A stretch of 46,439 nt of DNA from Microcella sp. (GCA_030158585.1 JAOASR010000099.1:1-46439); one strand, 5' to 3'. Shown: positions 34,378 through 43,727, counted from the stretch's first letter. Notes: generated from the letters alone by a model not told the origin. Translations and numbers: made by a program.

Positions 34378-35387
34378 CAGCGGGCCCCTTCCAGGAGGGC
34401 GGCGCTGTGCGAGCTCGCGCGGCCGAGCGCGCGATCGACGCCGTCGAGGATGCGGTCGAGATCGGGCAGGAAGTGCTCTTCCGCCCGCGCGCTCGGGTAG
34501 GGGGTGTCGAAGCCCGTGACGCGCACCGGCGCCGCCTCGAGGTGCAGGAAGCAGCGGTCGGTGATGCTCGCCGCGATCTCGGCACCGAGCCCGCCGAACT
34601 GTGCGGCCTCGTGCGTGATGACGAGCCGGCCGGTCTTGCGCACGCTCGCCTCGACCGTCTCGAGGTCGAGCGGCGAGAGCGAGCGCAGGTCGATGACCTC
34701 GATCGAGACGCCGTCGTCGCTCGCGGCGATCGCGGCGTCGATGGCGGTCGCGACGAGAGGCCCGTAGGCGACGATCGTGACGTCGGTGCCCTCGAGCACG
34801 ACGCGCGCCTTGTCGAACGGGAAGGTCGCGCCGTCGTCGACCTCGCCCTTCGTCCAGTAGCGACGCTTGGGCTCGAAGAACAGCACGGGGTCGTCGCACG
34901 CGATCGCCTGGCGGATCATCGTGTGCGCGTCCTGCGGGGTCGAGCACGTCACGACGCGCAGCCCCGCCGTGTGCGCGAAGTACGCCTCGGGTGACTCGGA
35001 GTGGTGCTCGACCGCCCCGATGCCGCCGCCGAACGGCACCCGGATCGTGATCGGCATGCGCACGGCGCCGCGCGTGCGGTAGTGCAGCTTCGCAACCTGG
35101 GCGACGATCTGGTCGAAGGCGGGGTAGATGAACCCATCGAACTGGATCTCGCAGACGGGGCGGAACCCCCGGTACGCGAGCCCGATCGCCATGCCGATGA
35201 TGCCGGATTCCGCGAGCGGCATATCCATGACCCGGTCGGTGCCGAAGTCGCGCTGCAGGCCGTCGGTGACGCGGAAGACGCCGCCGAGCCTGCCGATGTC
35301 CTCGCCCAGCAGCACGACGCGGTCGTCATCGGCGAGTGCGCGGCGAAGCCCCGAGTTGACGGCCTTCGCGAGAGTGAGCTCGGTCAT
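34377..35387 (-). CDS. bkdB: Branched-chain 2-oxoacid dehydrogenase E1 beta
   Basis: A 336-residue transketolase-like beta subunit. Landmarks are LLGEDIGRLGGVFRVTDGL, DMPLAESGIIGMAIGLAYRGFRPVCEIQFDGFIYPAFDQIV, RVPFGGGIGAVEHHSESPEAYFAHTAGL, and the C-terminal LRSLSPLD...VITHEAAQFGGLGAEIAA. The GVFRVTDGL and HSESPEAYF wording is typical of branched-chain rather than pyruvate complexes. It forms the thiamine-diphosphate active site together with E1 alpha. The ATG overlaps the alpha stop by 4 nt (ATGA). Confidence 0.95.
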   Translation of the reverse strand: MTELTLAKAVNSGLRRALADDDRVVLLGEDIGRLGGVFRVTDGLQRDFGTDRVMDMPLAESGIIGMAIGLAYRGFRPVCEIQFDGFIYPAFDQIVAQVAKLHYRTRGAVRMPITIRVPFGGGIGAVEHHSESPEAYFAHTAGLRVVTCSTPQDAHTMIRQAIACDDPVLFFEPKRRYWTKGEVDDGATFPFDKARVVLEGTDVTIVAYGPLVATAIDAAIAASDDGVSIEVIDLRSLSPLDLETVEASVRKTGRLVITHEAAQFGGLGAEIAASITDRCFLHLEAAPVRVTGFDTPYPSARAEEHFLPDLDRILDGVDRALGRASSHSAALLEGAR

Positions 35388-36538
35388 TCCGCGCCTCCCT
35401 CGAGCTCGCCGATGCTGCGGAGGTACGCCTCCTGCTGCGCGCGCTGGCGCTCGAGCCCCGCATGCGGCTCGGCGTACACGTGCTCGAACACCGACAACGG
35501 AGCGGGGTTTGGCAGCGCGAGGCAGCCAGCGCGGAACTCGGCGGCGACCTCGTCGGCCTTCGCGGCGACGGATGCTGCGCGCGCCTCCGTCAGCACGCCC
35601 CGTTCGCGCAGATAGGCCTCGACGCGCGTGATCGGGTCTTTCGCGGCCCACTCGGCCTTCTGCACCGGATCGACGTAGCGACTCGGATCGTCGGAGGTCG
35701 TGTGCGGCCCCATGCGGTAGGTCACGGCCTCGATGAAGGTGGGGCCGTCGCCGCGGTGGGCGCGCTCGAGGGCGCGGCGGGTCGCGGCGAGCACCGCGAG
35801 CACGTCGTTGCCGTCGACGCGGATGCTCGGAATGCCGAAGCCCGGCGCCCGCTCGGCGATCGGGCGTTGCGCCTGCAGGCCCACGGGCTCGGAGATCGCC
35901 CACTGGTTGTTCTGGCAGAAGAAGACCACGGGCGCGCCGAACGAGGCGGCGAAGACCATCGCCTCGTTGACGTCGCCCTGCGTCGTCGCCCCGTCACCGA
36001 AGTAGGTGACCGTCGCAGTGTCGACGCCGTCGTGGCGGCAGCCGACCGCGTAGCCGACGGCGTGCAGGGTCTGCGCCCCGATGACGATCTGCGGAGTCGC
36101 CATGTTGACGTCGTAGGGGTTCCAGCCCGACTGGGCGGTGCCCCGCCACACCTCGACGATCGCGGGCAGAGCGACGCAGCGGCAGTAGGCGACGGCGTTC
36201 TCGCGGTAGCTCGAGAAGACGAAGTCGTCGGCGCGCAGCGCGCGGGCCGAGCCGACCTGAGCGGCCTCCTGGCCGAGCAGCGGCGGCCAGAGCCCGAGCT
36301 GGCCCTGGCGCTGCAGGGCCGTGGCCTCGACGTCGATGCGACGCACGACGACCATGTCTTCGTAGAGGGCCGCGAGGTCGTCATCCGAGACATCGGAGAC
36401 GAAGGGGTCGTAGAGCGGATCAGACTGGCGCCGGCCCTGAGGGTCGAGCAGCTGCACGAGAGCGTCGGGAGGCGCGGGAAGCTCCGCCTCGAGTCGTTCG
36501 TCGGACACTGCATGTTCCGTGGACACAGTCGTACGCAT
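35384..36538 (-). CDS. bkdA: Branched-chain 2-oxoacid dehydrogenase E1 alpha
   Basis: A 384-residue alpha subunit carrying the thiamine-diphosphate motif GDGATTQGDVNEAMVFAASFGAPVVFFCQNN. Other landmarks are LYEDMVVVRRIDVEATALQRQGQLG at the N-terminal helix, FVFSSYRENAVAYCRC, GYAVGCRHDG and the phosphorylation-loop region YRMGPHTTSDDPSRYVD. It decarboxylates the 2-oxoacids of Leu, Ile and Val. It is the first gene of the bkdABC operon. The 30-residue N-terminal extension before the conserved domain means that a later GTG could also be the start. The next step, acyl-CoA dehydrogenation, is encoded across the tetR gene. Confidence 0.95.
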   Translation of the reverse strand: MRTTVSTEHAVSDERLEAELPAPPDALVQLLDPQGRRQSDPLYDPFVSDVSDDDLAALYEDMVVVRRIDVEATALQRQGQLGLWPPLLGQEAAQVGSARALRADDFVFSSYRENAVAYCRCVALPAIVEVWRGTAQSGWNPYDVNMATPQIVIGAQTLHAVGYAVGCRHDGVDTATVTYFGDGATTQGDVNEAMVFAASFGAPVVFFCQNNQWAISEPVGLQAQRPIAERAPGFGIPSIRVDGNDVLAVLAATRRALERAHRGDGPTFIEAVTYRMGPHTTSDDPSRYVDPVQKAEWAAKDPITRVEAYLRERGVLTEARAASVAAKADEVAAEFRAGCLALPNPAPLSVFEHVYAEPHAGLERQRAQQEAYLRSIGELEGGAE

Positions 36539-36625
36539 CGCATCTCCGATCCGCCGCGCCTCGAGCGGGTGTGCCGAGAGCGGTCGATCCTCACAGCCGT
36601 CGGCCGGTGGGCCGCATGACTGACC

Positions 36626-36641
36626 GGGGCACCGTTGCCCC
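36626..36641. promoter_or_regulatory. Operator-like inverted repeat upstream of bkdA
   Basis: GGGGCA (36626-36631) and TGCCCC (36636-36641) are perfect arms around CCGT, about 88 bp upstream of the bkdA start. Nothing else is recognised in the 217-bp gap 36539-36755 apart from a short GC-rich run. It does not resemble the operator beside tetR. Confidence 0.4.
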
Positions 36642-36755
36642 GAGTTGCCTCGACGGTAGTTGGGGCGCGCGTCGAAGACAAGGGCGACCCGCCGAGCTGT
36701 GGAGAGCGGCGCGAGCGCAGATGCGCGCCGCGGCGGCGGCGAGAAGAAGCCGGGC

Positions 36756-37424
36756 TCAGCGCCCGAGCGACCAGCCCGCCTGCTTCACGAGCACGTGCCC
36801 GCGCCGCGTCGTGAAGCGCAGCCATGAACCCGAGGCGTACTGCTGCACGGGGTCGTCGCCGAGAAATCCGAGACTGAACGCCGCGAACCCGGTGCCGGCG
36901 GGCACGTGGTCGAGGCCTTCGATCGGGCGGCCCCACACCTCGGTGCGCACACGGTGCACGAGGTCGGAGCCGAGCCCGTCGGGCACCGCCGTCGCGACCT
37001 CGTCGATGCCCGCACGGGCGGCGCCCTCGAGCACTGCGGGATCGAGCGGCTGCATCGCCTGCCACCCGGCCCTGGGCGGCGAGATCGCCGCCCAGACGAC
37101 CGTCGCGACGGGGGCGGGGAGGGCGATCGCGATCGGGCCGTCCGTCGCGGTCGCGAGCGCAGCATCCACCCGCGCCAGGAACGAGCGGATCGGCACGACC
37201 TCGTCGAGCGGGCCGCCCTCGGCCGCGAGCGTGCGCAGCCCGAGCACGGTCGGCCCGCGGTCGAGCAGGCCGCGCGGGTGCAGCACCGCGACGTAGACGG
37301 CGAGCACTCCCCCGTCGAGGATCAGGCGCACCGAGGCGTTCTCGTCGAGCCGCGCGGCGCGCCCCAGGAGGGTCTGCAGGTCGTTCGCGCCGGCCGCGTC
37401 AGGAAGGGAGAGGATGCTCGACAT
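36756..37424 (-). CDS. Conserved hypothetical protein
   Basis: A 222-residue cytoplasmic protein with no signal peptide, membrane segment or known motif that I recognise. The pattern of alternating Ala/Val strands and helices (VRLILDGGVLAVYVAVLHPRG; GPIAIALPAPVATVVWAAISPP) suggests an alpha/beta fold, and the C-terminal WLRFTTRRGHVLVKQAGW looks like a beta hairpin. It shares a bidirectional -10 region with the thioesterase gene, so the two may be co-regulated. The first residues follow TAGTCT by 8 nt on the minus strand. Confidence 0.75.
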   Translation of the reverse strand: MSSILSLPDAAGANDLQTLLGRAARLDENASVRLILDGGVLAVYVAVLHPRGLLDRGPTVLGLRTLAAEGGPLDEVVPIRSFLARVDAALATATDGPIAIALPAPVATVVWAAISPPRAGWQAMQPLDPAVLEGAARAGIDEVATAVPDGLGSDLVHRVRTEVWGRPIEGLDHVPAGTGFAAFSLGFLGDDPVQQYASGSWLRFTTRRGHVLVKQAGWSLGR

Positions 37425-37431
37425 CGCTCCC

Positions 37432-37438
37432 TAGACTA
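37432..37438. promoter_or_regulatory. Overlapping divergent -10 boxes
   Basis: On the plus strand TAGACT (37432-37437) lies 6 nt before the GTG of the thioesterase gene at 37444. On the minus strand TAGTCT (37438-37433) lies 8 nt before the ATG of the hypothetical gene at 37424. The two boxes overlap by five bases, giving one symmetrical promoter element for both directions. Confidence 0.6.
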
Positions 37439-37443
37439 CGGGC

Positions 37444-38331
37444 GTGACCGACGCCCCCGCCCCCCACGACCCCGTCGCCGCGATGCTGCAGGCGCTCGAC
37501 CTCGCCGACACGGGCGCGCGCACGACGGAGGACATCTTCACGGCCCCGAGCCAGTGGATGCCTCAGGGCCGCGTCTTCGGCGGACAGGTCATGGCGCAGT
37601 CGGTGCTCGCGGCGATCCGCACGGTCGAGGGCGACCGCGCGATCCACTCGATGCACGGGTACTTCCTGCGGCCCGGCGACGTCAACGAGCCGATCACCTT
37701 CTCGGTCGATCGCATTCACGACGGCCGCTCGTTCTCGACGCGGCGCACCCAGGCGTATCAGAAGGGCGTGCCGATCCTGTCGATGATCGCGTCGTTCCAG
37801 GACGACGACCCGGGGCTCGAGCACCAGGCGACGATGCCCGAGGGAATCCCGCAACCGGAGGACCTGCCGAGCACGCGCGAGGTGCTCGAGCAGCTCGATC
37901 ACCCGGTCGCACGGTTCTGGGCGACCGAGCGCCCGTTCGACCTGCGGCACGCTCCCGGCCACCTGTACTTCGGCAGCGGCAGCGAGCAGGTCGCGCACCA
38001 GGCCGTGTGGCTGCGCGCTCTGAGCCCGCTGCCCGACGACGCGAACCTGCACCGCGCGGCCCTCGCGTACGCGAGCGACTACTCGATCCTCGAGCCGATC
38101 CTGCGCCGGCACGGCCAGTCGTGGGCGACGCCGGGGCTCAAGATGGCGAGCCTCGACCACGCCATGTGGTGGCATCGTGCGGCGCGCGTCGACGAGTGGC
38201 TCTGCTACGTGCAGGAGTCGCCGAACGCGATCGGCGGCCGCGGCCTGTCGATGGGCCGCATCTTCACGCGCGACGGGGTTCTCGTCGCGAGCGTCGCGCA
38301 AGAGGGCATGGTGCGCATCCCGTCTGCATGA
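37444..38331 (+). CDS. tesB: Acyl-CoA thioesterase II (TesB family)
   Basis: A 295-residue double hot-dog thioesterase hydrolysing acyl-CoA to free acid and CoA. Landmarks are VFGGQVMAQSVLAA (with the conserved Gly-Gly-Gln), SMHGYFLRPGD, FSTRRTQAYQKGVPI, and in the second half ASDYSILEPILRRHG (Asp of the active site) and MASLDHAMWWHR with the motif LDHAMWWH. The C-terminal RGLSMGRIFTRDGVLVASVAQEGMVR is typical. GTG 37444 follows the shared -10 box by 6 nt, which implies a leaderless mRNA. Confidence 0.95.
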   Translation: MTDAPAPHDPVAAMLQALDLADTGARTTEDIFTAPSQWMPQGRVFGGQVMAQSVLAAIRTVEGDRAIHSMHGYFLRPGDVNEPITFSVDRIHDGRSFSTRRTQAYQKGVPILSMIASFQDDDPGLEHQATMPEGIPQPEDLPSTREVLEQLDHPVARFWATERPFDLRHAPGHLYFGSGSEQVAHQAVWLRALSPLPDDANLHRAALAYASDYSILEPILRRHGQSWATPGLKMASLDHAMWWHRAARVDEWLCYVQESPNAIGGRGLSMGRIFTRDGVLVASVAQEGMVRIPSA

Positions 38332-38347
38332 CGGCGGATGCTCGCTC

Positions 38348-39316
38348 TCAGCCGCGCGCTCGTGCGGCCTTCACGACGCCCTCGATCGAGTTCCACAGCG
38401 CGAGCGCCGCGATGGCGATCGCCACGCCGACCGCCGCCGACTGGCCGAGCTCGATGAGCCCCTGCTCCTCCTCGAATGACGAGGCGAAAGCCGGGTTGAT
38501 GACCGAGTCGGTCGCGACGAGCACGACGAGCGGCACCGCGGCGGCGACGTTGAGCACGATGTTGGCGACGGCGGCGCCGAAGGTCCAGCGACGGCGCTGG
38601 TAGAGCATGACGACGAGCAGCAGCTCGGCGGCGCTGATGACGATGATGTACGGGATCCACCACGACCACAGCGCGGGGTCGAGAACCGGAACGACCGCTC
38701 CGCTCGCATCGCGCACGGGCGAGGCGATCGCCTGCCCGACGACGAGCACGACGATGATCACGAGCCCGAGGATCCCGCCGACGAGGTCGCCCACGCCGAC
38801 CTGCGGGCGGCCGGTCGCGGCGGGCAGGTCGTCGGGGCTCCAGCGTGAGAGCGGCGTCGCTCCCGAGGGCGTGCGCTCGATGATGGCGAACACGACGGTG
38901 ACCCAGAACACGATGCCCACGGCGACGCTCACGGCCGTGCCGAGCACCCCCAGCACGATGTCGACGGGCTCCTCGCCGGCGAGAGCCCGCGCGATGACGA
39001 TCGCGCCCGCGACGATCGGCAGCACGATCGAGAGCAGTACGACCGTGAGCCGCCGCCACTCGAGGAAGTGCGTCGGCCCGATGAGGTGCAGCGGCGTGCC
39101 CGCGTACTCGGCGGCGAGGCGGTGGGGGTCGCCGAGCGCGAGCAGGGCATCCCGTTCAGCGGTCTCGGGCGGCGCGCCGGCGGCGACGCGCGCGTCGATG
39201 TCGTCGGCGATCGACGCGCGCAGCTCGGCCGAGACGTCGGCGCGCGACTTCTCGGGCACGTGATGCACGACCGTCGTGACGTAGCGCTCGGCGAGGGTCT
39301 CGGGGGTGGCGGTCAT
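38348..39316 (-). CDS. HAAS-domain membrane protein paired with PadR
   Basis: A 322-residue membrane protein. Residues 1-70 (ERYVTTVVHHVPEKSRADVSAELRASIADDID...ALLALGDPHRLAAEYAG) form the small helical HAAS/permease-prefix domain that often accompanies PadR regulators. Six to seven membrane helices follow, from about 88 to 315, with no transporter motif. The function is unknown; in other bacteria such genes are regulated with a PadR repressor and sense envelope stress or antibiotics. It starts 5 nt after the padR stop, so it is translated from the same mRNA. Confidence 0.85.
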   Translation of the reverse strand: MTATPETLAERYVTTVVHHVPEKSRADVSAELRASIADDIDARVAAGAPPETAERDALLALGDPHRLAAEYAGTPLHLIGPTHFLEWRRLTVVLLSIVLPIVAGAIVIARALAGEEPVDIVLGVLGTAVSVAVGIVFWVTVVFAIIERTPSGATPLSRWSPDDLPAATGRPQVGVGDLVGGILGLVIIVVLVVGQAIASPVRDASGAVVPVLDPALWSWWIPYIIVISAAELLLVVMLYQRRRWTFGAAVANIVLNVAAAVPLVVLVATDSVINPAFASSFEEEQGLIELGQSAAVGVAIAIAALALWNSIEGVVKAARARG

Positions 39317-39321
39317 GGCGA

Positions 39322-39678
39322 TCAGTGCTCCTTCTCGGTGGCGAGGCGCCCGAGGGCGTCGGCGAGGCGGTGGGATTCGGCGAGCAGGCGCTGGGCGAGC
39401 GCGTCGCCGGCGGGGCTCGTGCGGTAGACCTTCCGTGGGCGCGCTTCGGCGGTGCTCCACTCGCTCGTGAGCAGCCCCTGCGACTCGAGGCGGCGCAGCA
39501 GCGGGTAGAGCGTGTTGGCCTCGACGTCGATGCCCGCCTGCTCGAGGTGCTCGAGCAGCGCGTAGCCGTAGCCGGGCGACCGCAGGGCGAGGAGGCTCGC
39601 GAGCACGACGGTGCCGCGGCGCAGCTCTTGGAAGTGCCCGGCCTCGAGCGTGGCGTCGACGTCGCCCGGTGTGCTCAT
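39322..39678 (-). CDS. PadR-family transcriptional regulator
   Basis: A 118-residue winged-helix repressor. The sequence LRRGTVVLASLLALRSPGYGYALLEHLEQAGIDVEANTLYPLLRRLESQGLLTSEW is the complete PadR fold, with the recognition helix ANTLYPLLRRLES, and RKVYRTSPAGDALAQRL is the wing and dimer helix. ATG 39678 follows TATCGT by 7 nt (leaderless). The next gene, 5 nt away, is the HAAS membrane protein. The inverted element TGTG-TGACG-CACA just upstream may be its operator. Confidence 0.95.
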   Translation of the reverse strand: MSTPGDVDATLEAGHFQELRRGTVVLASLLALRSPGYGYALLEHLEQAGIDVEANTLYPLLRRLESQGLLTSEWSTAEARPRKVYRTSPAGDALAQRLLAESHRLADALGRLATEKEH

Positions 39679-39685
39679 GCGCCAC

Positions 39686-39691
39686 ACGATA
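39686..39691 (-). promoter_or_regulatory. -10 box TATCGT of a leaderless transcript (padR)
   Basis: TATCGT (minus 39691-39686) ends 7 nt before the ATG at 39678. TGTG-TGACG-CACA lies on the same strand about 5 bp upstream of the box. Confidence 0.55.
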
Positions 39692-39724
39692 CTGTGCGTC
39701 ACACACCATGGTCAACGGGTCCTT

Positions 39725-39752
39725 GGTCCCGACGTCGCGCGATGTCGGGGCC
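39725..39752 (-). terminator. Hairpin after the ureohydrolase/NTF2 unit
   Basis: GGTCCCGAC (39725-39733) pairs with GTCGGGGCC (39744-39752) with one T-G wobble around a 10-nt loop. It lies 166 nt beyond the NTF2-like stop and just upstream of the padR promoter. The 39753-39917 stretch shows no gene. Confidence 0.5.
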
Positions 39753-39917
39753 CCGCGCCCGCGCTGCGGTTCGCTCATTCGGAGTCGGCGACGTGGAACG
39801 CGGCACGTCGGGGCCGCGTCACGGCGTGTCGCCGAGCGCATCCGGCCGGCGACGCACGACGGAAGCAATCAGGAGCGCGGGGTGCGGCCCGCGACGTGAG
39901 GTGCTGCGTGAGAGGCG

Positions 39918-40346
39918 CTACGCGCGCGGCGAGAGGTGCTCGTGCACGGCGACCCAGCGGCCCTCGCGCCGCGCGAAGACGATCGTCTCGCGCTCGGTCA
40001 CATCGTCGACCTGGCCGCCGAGCTCGATGCGCGAGTCGACGGAGTGCGTGAAGATCGCCGTGTCGCCGAGCAGCTGCACGCGCCGGTCGCTCGACCGGCA
40101 GCCGTGCACCCGGAAGCCGTCCTCGCCCTCCCACTGGGCCCACAGCGCCTCGTACTCGGCGCGGCTCTCGAGCCGCCGGTCGGCGGTGTGGAAGACGAAG
40201 GTCGCATCCTCCGCGAAGCCCCCGAAGTACTCAGCCGTGCGGTGGTGCGCGAAGTCGTCGACGATCGCGTCGGCGGCGGCGAGCACCGCGTCGACGACTG
40301 ACTGGTCGGCGGCGGAATCGACCGCGTCGCGGCCGGCCGCGCTCAC
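39918..40346 (-). CDS. NTF2/SnoaL-like small protein (DUF4440-type)
   Basis: A 142-residue alpha+beta protein. The N-terminal helices ([39 protein letters not shown]) followed by strands [52 protein letters not shown] match the SnoaL/DUF4440 fold. Such proteins may be isomerases, dehydratases or ligand-binding partners. The start is GTG 40346, overlapping the ureohydrolase stop in GTGA, so it is translated with it and may serve the same pathway. Confidence 0.88.
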   Translation of the reverse strand: MSAAGRDAVDSAADQSVVDAVLAAADAIVDDFAHHRTAEYFGGFAEDATFVFHTADRRLESRAEYEALWAQWEGEDGFRVHGCRSSDRRVQLLGDTAIFTHSVDSRIELGGQVDDVTERETIVFARREGRWVAVHEHLSPRA

Positions 40347-41320
40347 TGCGCGCTCCGGCGTCGAGCCATGACCGAGAGCAGCTCGTACGCCGTGTGGGCG
40401 GCCGCGATGCCCGTGATCTGAGCGTGGTCGTAGGCCGGCGCGACCTCGACGATGTCGGCGCCGACGAGGTTGACGTCAACGAAGCCGCGCAGCACCGCGA
40501 GCAGCTCACGACTGGTGAAGCCGCCCGCCTCGGGCGTGCCGGTGCCGGGCGCGAACGCGGGGTCGAGCACGTCGATGTCGATCGAGACGTAGACGGGGCG
40601 ATCGCCGACGCGCGCCTTCATGCGTTCGATGACGCCCGACGCGCCCAGGGCATCCATCTCGGTCGCGTGCACGATCTGGAACCCCAGATCGCCGTCCTCG
40701 GTGAGGTCGTCGGCCGTGTAGAGCGGCCCGCGAATGCCGACGTGCAGGCACGAGTCCTTCGCGAGCAGCCCCTCCTCCGACGCGCGGCGGAACGGCGTGC
40801 CGTGCGTGTAGTCGGCGCCGAAGTACGTGTCCCACGTGTCGAGGTGCGCGTCGAAGTGCACGACCGCGATCGGCCCGTGCACGGCGTGCATCGCGCGCAG
40901 CAGCGGCAGAGCGATCGTGTGGTCGCCGCCGAGCGTGAGCAGCTGCGCTCCCCCGACGAGCACCTGCAGCGCACTCGACTGGATGCTCGCCAGAGCCTCC
41001 TCGATGTCGAACGGGTTCGCGGCGATGTCGCCGCCATCGACGACCTGCTGCGTCGCGAACGGCTGCGCATCCTGCGCGGGGTTGTAGGGCCGCAGCAGCC
41101 GCGACGACTCGCGGATGTGAGACGGCCCGAACCGCGCCCCTGGCCGATAGCTCACACCCGTGTCGAAGGGCACGCCCAGAATGACGACGTCGGCGCGATC
41201 GACCTCGTCCCAGCGCGGCAGCCGCGCGAAGGTCGGCGCCCCTCCGTAGCGGGGCACCTGGGTCGCGTCGACCTGGCCGATGTTGCCGTTCGCGATGACG
41301 CGAGGGATGTGCTGCTCCAC
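40343..41320 (-). CDS. Ureohydrolase (agmatinase/guanidino-acid hydrolase family)
   Basis: A 325-residue binuclear manganese hydrolase that cleaves a guanidino compound into urea and an amine. The metal-binding motifs are complete: [21 protein letters not shown] and [19 protein letters not shown]. The N-terminal [25 protein letters not shown] is typical of agmatinase-like rather than arginase proteins. Actual substrate may be agmatine, guanidinobutyrate or guanidinopropionate. The GTG at 41320 was selected because AGGAGG lies 6 nt upstream; a GTG at 41341 lacks this. It follows the NCS1 transporter gene by 97 nt and precedes the coupled NTF2-like gene. Confidence 0.94.
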   Translation of the reverse strand: MEQHIPRVIANGNIGQVDATQVPRYGGAPTFARLPRWDEVDRADVVILGVPFDTGVSYRPGARFGPSHIRESSRLLRPYNPAQDAQPFATQQVVDGGDIAANPFDIEEALASIQSSALQVLVGGAQLLTLGGDHTIALPLLRAMHAVHGPIAVVHFDAHLDTWDTYFGADYTHGTPFRRASEEGLLAKDSCLHVGIRGPLYTADDLTEDGDLGFQIVHATEMDALGASGVIERMKARVGDRPVYVSIDIDVLDPAFAPGTGTPEAGGFTSRELLAVLRGFVDVNLVGADIVEVAPAYDHAQITGIAAAHTAYELLSVMARRRSAQ

Positions 41321-41417
41321 GGGGAACCTCCTGAAGTTCACGACGTCGATGCGGGATGCCCGGCGCGAGCGGGCAGGAAGCCGGGGGCGGTCTGCGGGCC
41401 GCCCCCGGGCATCCGGC

Positions 41418-42977
41418 TCAGCCCGCGCGGCGGGCGGCGGCCTTCGCGGCCGCCGAGCTGTGGTCGGTCTCGATCGGCTGCAGCGGCGCCTCGCGCTCGG
41501 GCACGCCGCGCGGCCCGTCGGCGGGGAACACGTACGCCGGCTCGGGGAAGATCACGAGCGCGCCGATGTAGAGCACGGCGGCCGCGACGATCGCGACCAC
41601 CAGGCTGATGTCGGCGCCTCCCGCGAGTCCGCTGAGCGGGCCCTCGATCACGGGCGGGTAGTAGGCGAAGAGGAGGCCGAGCACGGCGGCGCCGATCCAG
41701 GCGACCATGCCGCGCCAGTTCACGCCGTGCGAGAACCAGTACCGTCCGCCGGTCTCGCCGCGGTTGAACACCTGCAGGTCGGCGCGCGAGAACGAGCCGC
41801 GGCGCACGAAGTAGCCGATCGCCATGATGATCATCCACGGCGTCGTCGTGACGATGATCGCGCCGACGAAGGCGTTGACCACGCCCAGGAGGTCGAGGTA
41901 CAGGCGACCCAGGAGGATGAAGAGGAACGCGAGCACTCCGATGAAGATGGTGGCCTGCACCCGGTTGAAGCGCGGGAACACCGACGAGAAGTCGAGGCCC
42001 GTGCCGTAAAGCGACGTCGAGCCCGTCGAGAGCCCGCCGATGAATGCCACCGCCATGAGCAGCACGGCGTACCAGAGCGGCGACGCCTGGATGAGCGCGA
42101 ACACGTAGTCGGCCTCGCCGGCGACGATCGTGGCCGTCGCGACGCCGAACAGGAACGGGATGAGCGTGAGGCCCTGGCCGAGCGCCGTCGCCCCGAAGAT
42201 CTTGCGCGCGGGCGTCGAGGCCGGGATGTACCGCGACCAGTCGCCGAGGAACGCGCCGAACGACACGGGGTTCGACATGACGATGAGCGCCGAGAGGATG
42301 AAGGTCGGCCAGAAGCTGCCGAGCAGGTACTCGCCCGTGCCCGAGTAGGAGGGGTCGAAGGTGCCCGAGAAGGCGACGAAGGCGAGCAAGAACAGCGCCG
42401 AGTTCGCGATGACCGCCGTCTTGTTGATGAGCAGCATGAACTGATAGCCGTAGACCACGACCACGATCACGATGAGGCCGATGACACCGTAGATCGCGGT
42501 GCGGAGGCCCACGGAGTCGGGCACGCCCCCGAGGCGGTTGAGTGCGCCGACGAGTGCATCGCCGCCGACCCAGACCGAGATCGAGTAGAACGCCACCGCG
42601 GTCAGGAGCGACAGGAACGAGCCGACCACACGGCCCCGGACGCCGAAGAACGCGCCGGACGAGACGGCGTTGTTCGTGCCGGTCTTGGGCCCGAAGAGCC
42701 CCATCGGCATGAGCACGAGGATGCCGAGCGCGAGGCCGAGGAGCGTGGCGGCGACGGCCTGCCAGAACGACAGGCCGAACGCTATCGGGAAGGTGCCGAG
42801 CAGCACCGTCGCGAACGTGTTGGCGCCGCCGAACTGGATGCGCATGAGGTCGCGCCAGGTCGAGGTGCGGTCGGCATCGGGAACGGTATCGATGCCGCGC
42901 TGCTCGACCTCCGTCGCCCGCGGGCGAGGGTTGAGGGCGACATCGGAGTGGTCGACAACGACTCTGTTGTCCGTCAT
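41418..42977 (-). CDS. NCS1-family transporter (cytosine/purine/allantoin permease type)
   Basis: A 519-residue membrane transporter with about 12 helices. The N-terminal Gln-Phe-Gly-Gly-Ala-Asn segment ([15 protein letters not shown]), the [17 protein letters not shown] loop and [18 protein letters not shown] are the usual NCS1 signatures. It symports nucleobases, hydantoins or related nitrogen compounds with H+ or Na+. GAAGGG precedes ATG 42977, with a promoter at 43049-43020. The downstream ureohydrolase hints at a guanidino- or ureide-type substrate. Confidence 0.92.
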   Translation of the reverse strand: MTDNRVVVDHSDVALNPRPRATEVEQRGIDTVPDADRTSTWRDLMRIQFGGANTFATVLLGTFPIAFGLSFWQAVAATLLGLALGILVLMPMGLFGPKTGTNNAVSSGAFFGVRGRVVGSFLSLLTAVAFYSISVWVGGDALVGALNRLGGVPDSVGLRTAIYGVIGLIVIVVVVYGYQFMLLINKTAVIANSALFLLAFVAFSGTFDPSYSGTGEYLLGSFWPTFILSALIVMSNPVSFGAFLGDWSRYIPASTPARKIFGATALGQGLTLIPFLFGVATATIVAGEADYVFALIQASPLWYAVLLMAVAFIGGLSTGSTSLYGTGLDFSSVFPRFNRVQATIFIGVLAFLFILLGRLYLDLLGVVNAFVGAIIVTTTPWMIIMAIGYFVRRGSFSRADLQVFNRGETGGRYWFSHGVNWRGMVAWIGAAVLGLLFAYYPPVIEGPLSGLAGGADISLVVAIVAAAVLYIGALVIFPEPAYVFPADGPRGVPEREAPLQPIETDHSSAAAKAAARRAG

Positions 42978-43019
42978 GAGAAGGGTCCTTCGACTCGGGG
43001 TGGGAGGAACGATGGGCTG

Positions 43020-43049
43020 ACTATAGACCGCGATATGACTCATGTGCAA
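43020..43049 (-). promoter_or_regulatory. Sigma-A promoter of the NCS1-ureohydrolase unit
   Basis: TTGCAC (minus 43049-43044) and TATAGT (43025-43020) are separated by 18 nt. The leader of about 35 nt ends in GAAGG before ATG 42977. The same AT-rich segment must also hold the promoter of the divergent cyclase gene. Confidence 0.65.
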
Positions 43050-43061
43050 AGGTTCTTGACC

Positions 43062-43727
43062 ATGAGGATAGAACGTGTCGTCGACCTGTCCGTGCCTCTC
43101 ACCGCCGAGACGCAGGTGTATCCAGGTGACCCCGTCGTGTCGTTCGCACCGCACAGCTCGGTCGCGGTCGACGGCTTCAACCTGCTCTCGGTCACCATGG
43201 GGTCGCAGAGCGGCACTCACGTCGACGCCCCCTACCACTTCGACGACGCCACTCCCCGCATCGATGAGCTGCCTCTCGAGCGGTTCGTGGGCGAGGGCGT
43301 GATGGTGGATGCTCGCGACGCGGGTGAGCGCGGCCGCATCACGACGGCGCACCTCGCCCCGGCTCTCGATCGTCTGCGGCCCGGCGTGATCGTGCTCCTG
43401 CACACGGGCTGGAGCGACCACTACGGCACCGACCGCTACTTCGAGCATCCGTACCTCGATCGCGAGGCGTGCGCGCTGCTGCTCGAGCGCGGCGTGCGCA
43501 CGATCGGCATCGACGCCATCAACCTCGACGAGACGCCCGACGACAAGCACCCCGGCGAGGGCTTCCCCTGCCACCACCTCATCGCCGAGGTCGGCGGCGT
43601 CATCATCGAGAACATGACGAACCTCGCGGCGGTGCGCAGCGAGACTCCGCTGGTCTCGGTTCTGCCGCTGAAGTTCATCGGTGCGGATGGCGCACCCGTG
43701 CGTGCGGTGGCCATCGAGAGCGACTGA
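43062..43727 (+). CDS. Cyclase-family metal hydrolase (kynurenine formamidase-like)
   Basis: A 221-residue protein of the cyclase/isatin hydrolase/KynB family. The metal motif SGTHVDAPYHF (HxxxD...HF) is at about 53-63, followed by the helical and strand elements IVLLHTGWSDHYG and TIGIDAINLDETPD, and CHHLIAEVGGVIIENMTNL toward the C-terminus. It may open a cyclic amide or imide or a formamide; the substrate is unknown. The ATG at 43062 is preferred because AAAGG lies 9 nt upstream; an ATG at 43035 is possible. It is divergent from the NCS1 gene and overlaps the regulator region by TGATG. Confidence 0.9.
   Translation: MRIERVVDLSVPLTAETQVYPGDPVVSFAPHSSVAVDGFNLLSVTMGSQSGTHVDAPYHFDDATPRIDELPLERFVGEGVMVDARDAGERGRITTAHLAPALDRLRPGVIVLLHTGWSDHYGTDRYFEHPYLDREACALLLERGVRTIGIDAINLDETPDDKHPGEGFPCHHLIAEVGGVIIENMTNLAAVRSETPLVSVLPLKFIGADGAPVRAVAIESD

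Noticed and set aside
41280-43061. Long plus-strand open frame leading into the cyclase gene
   Set aside because: Up to 43061 it is the antisense shadow of the NCS1 transporter; only the part from about 43062 codes for a recognisable protein.
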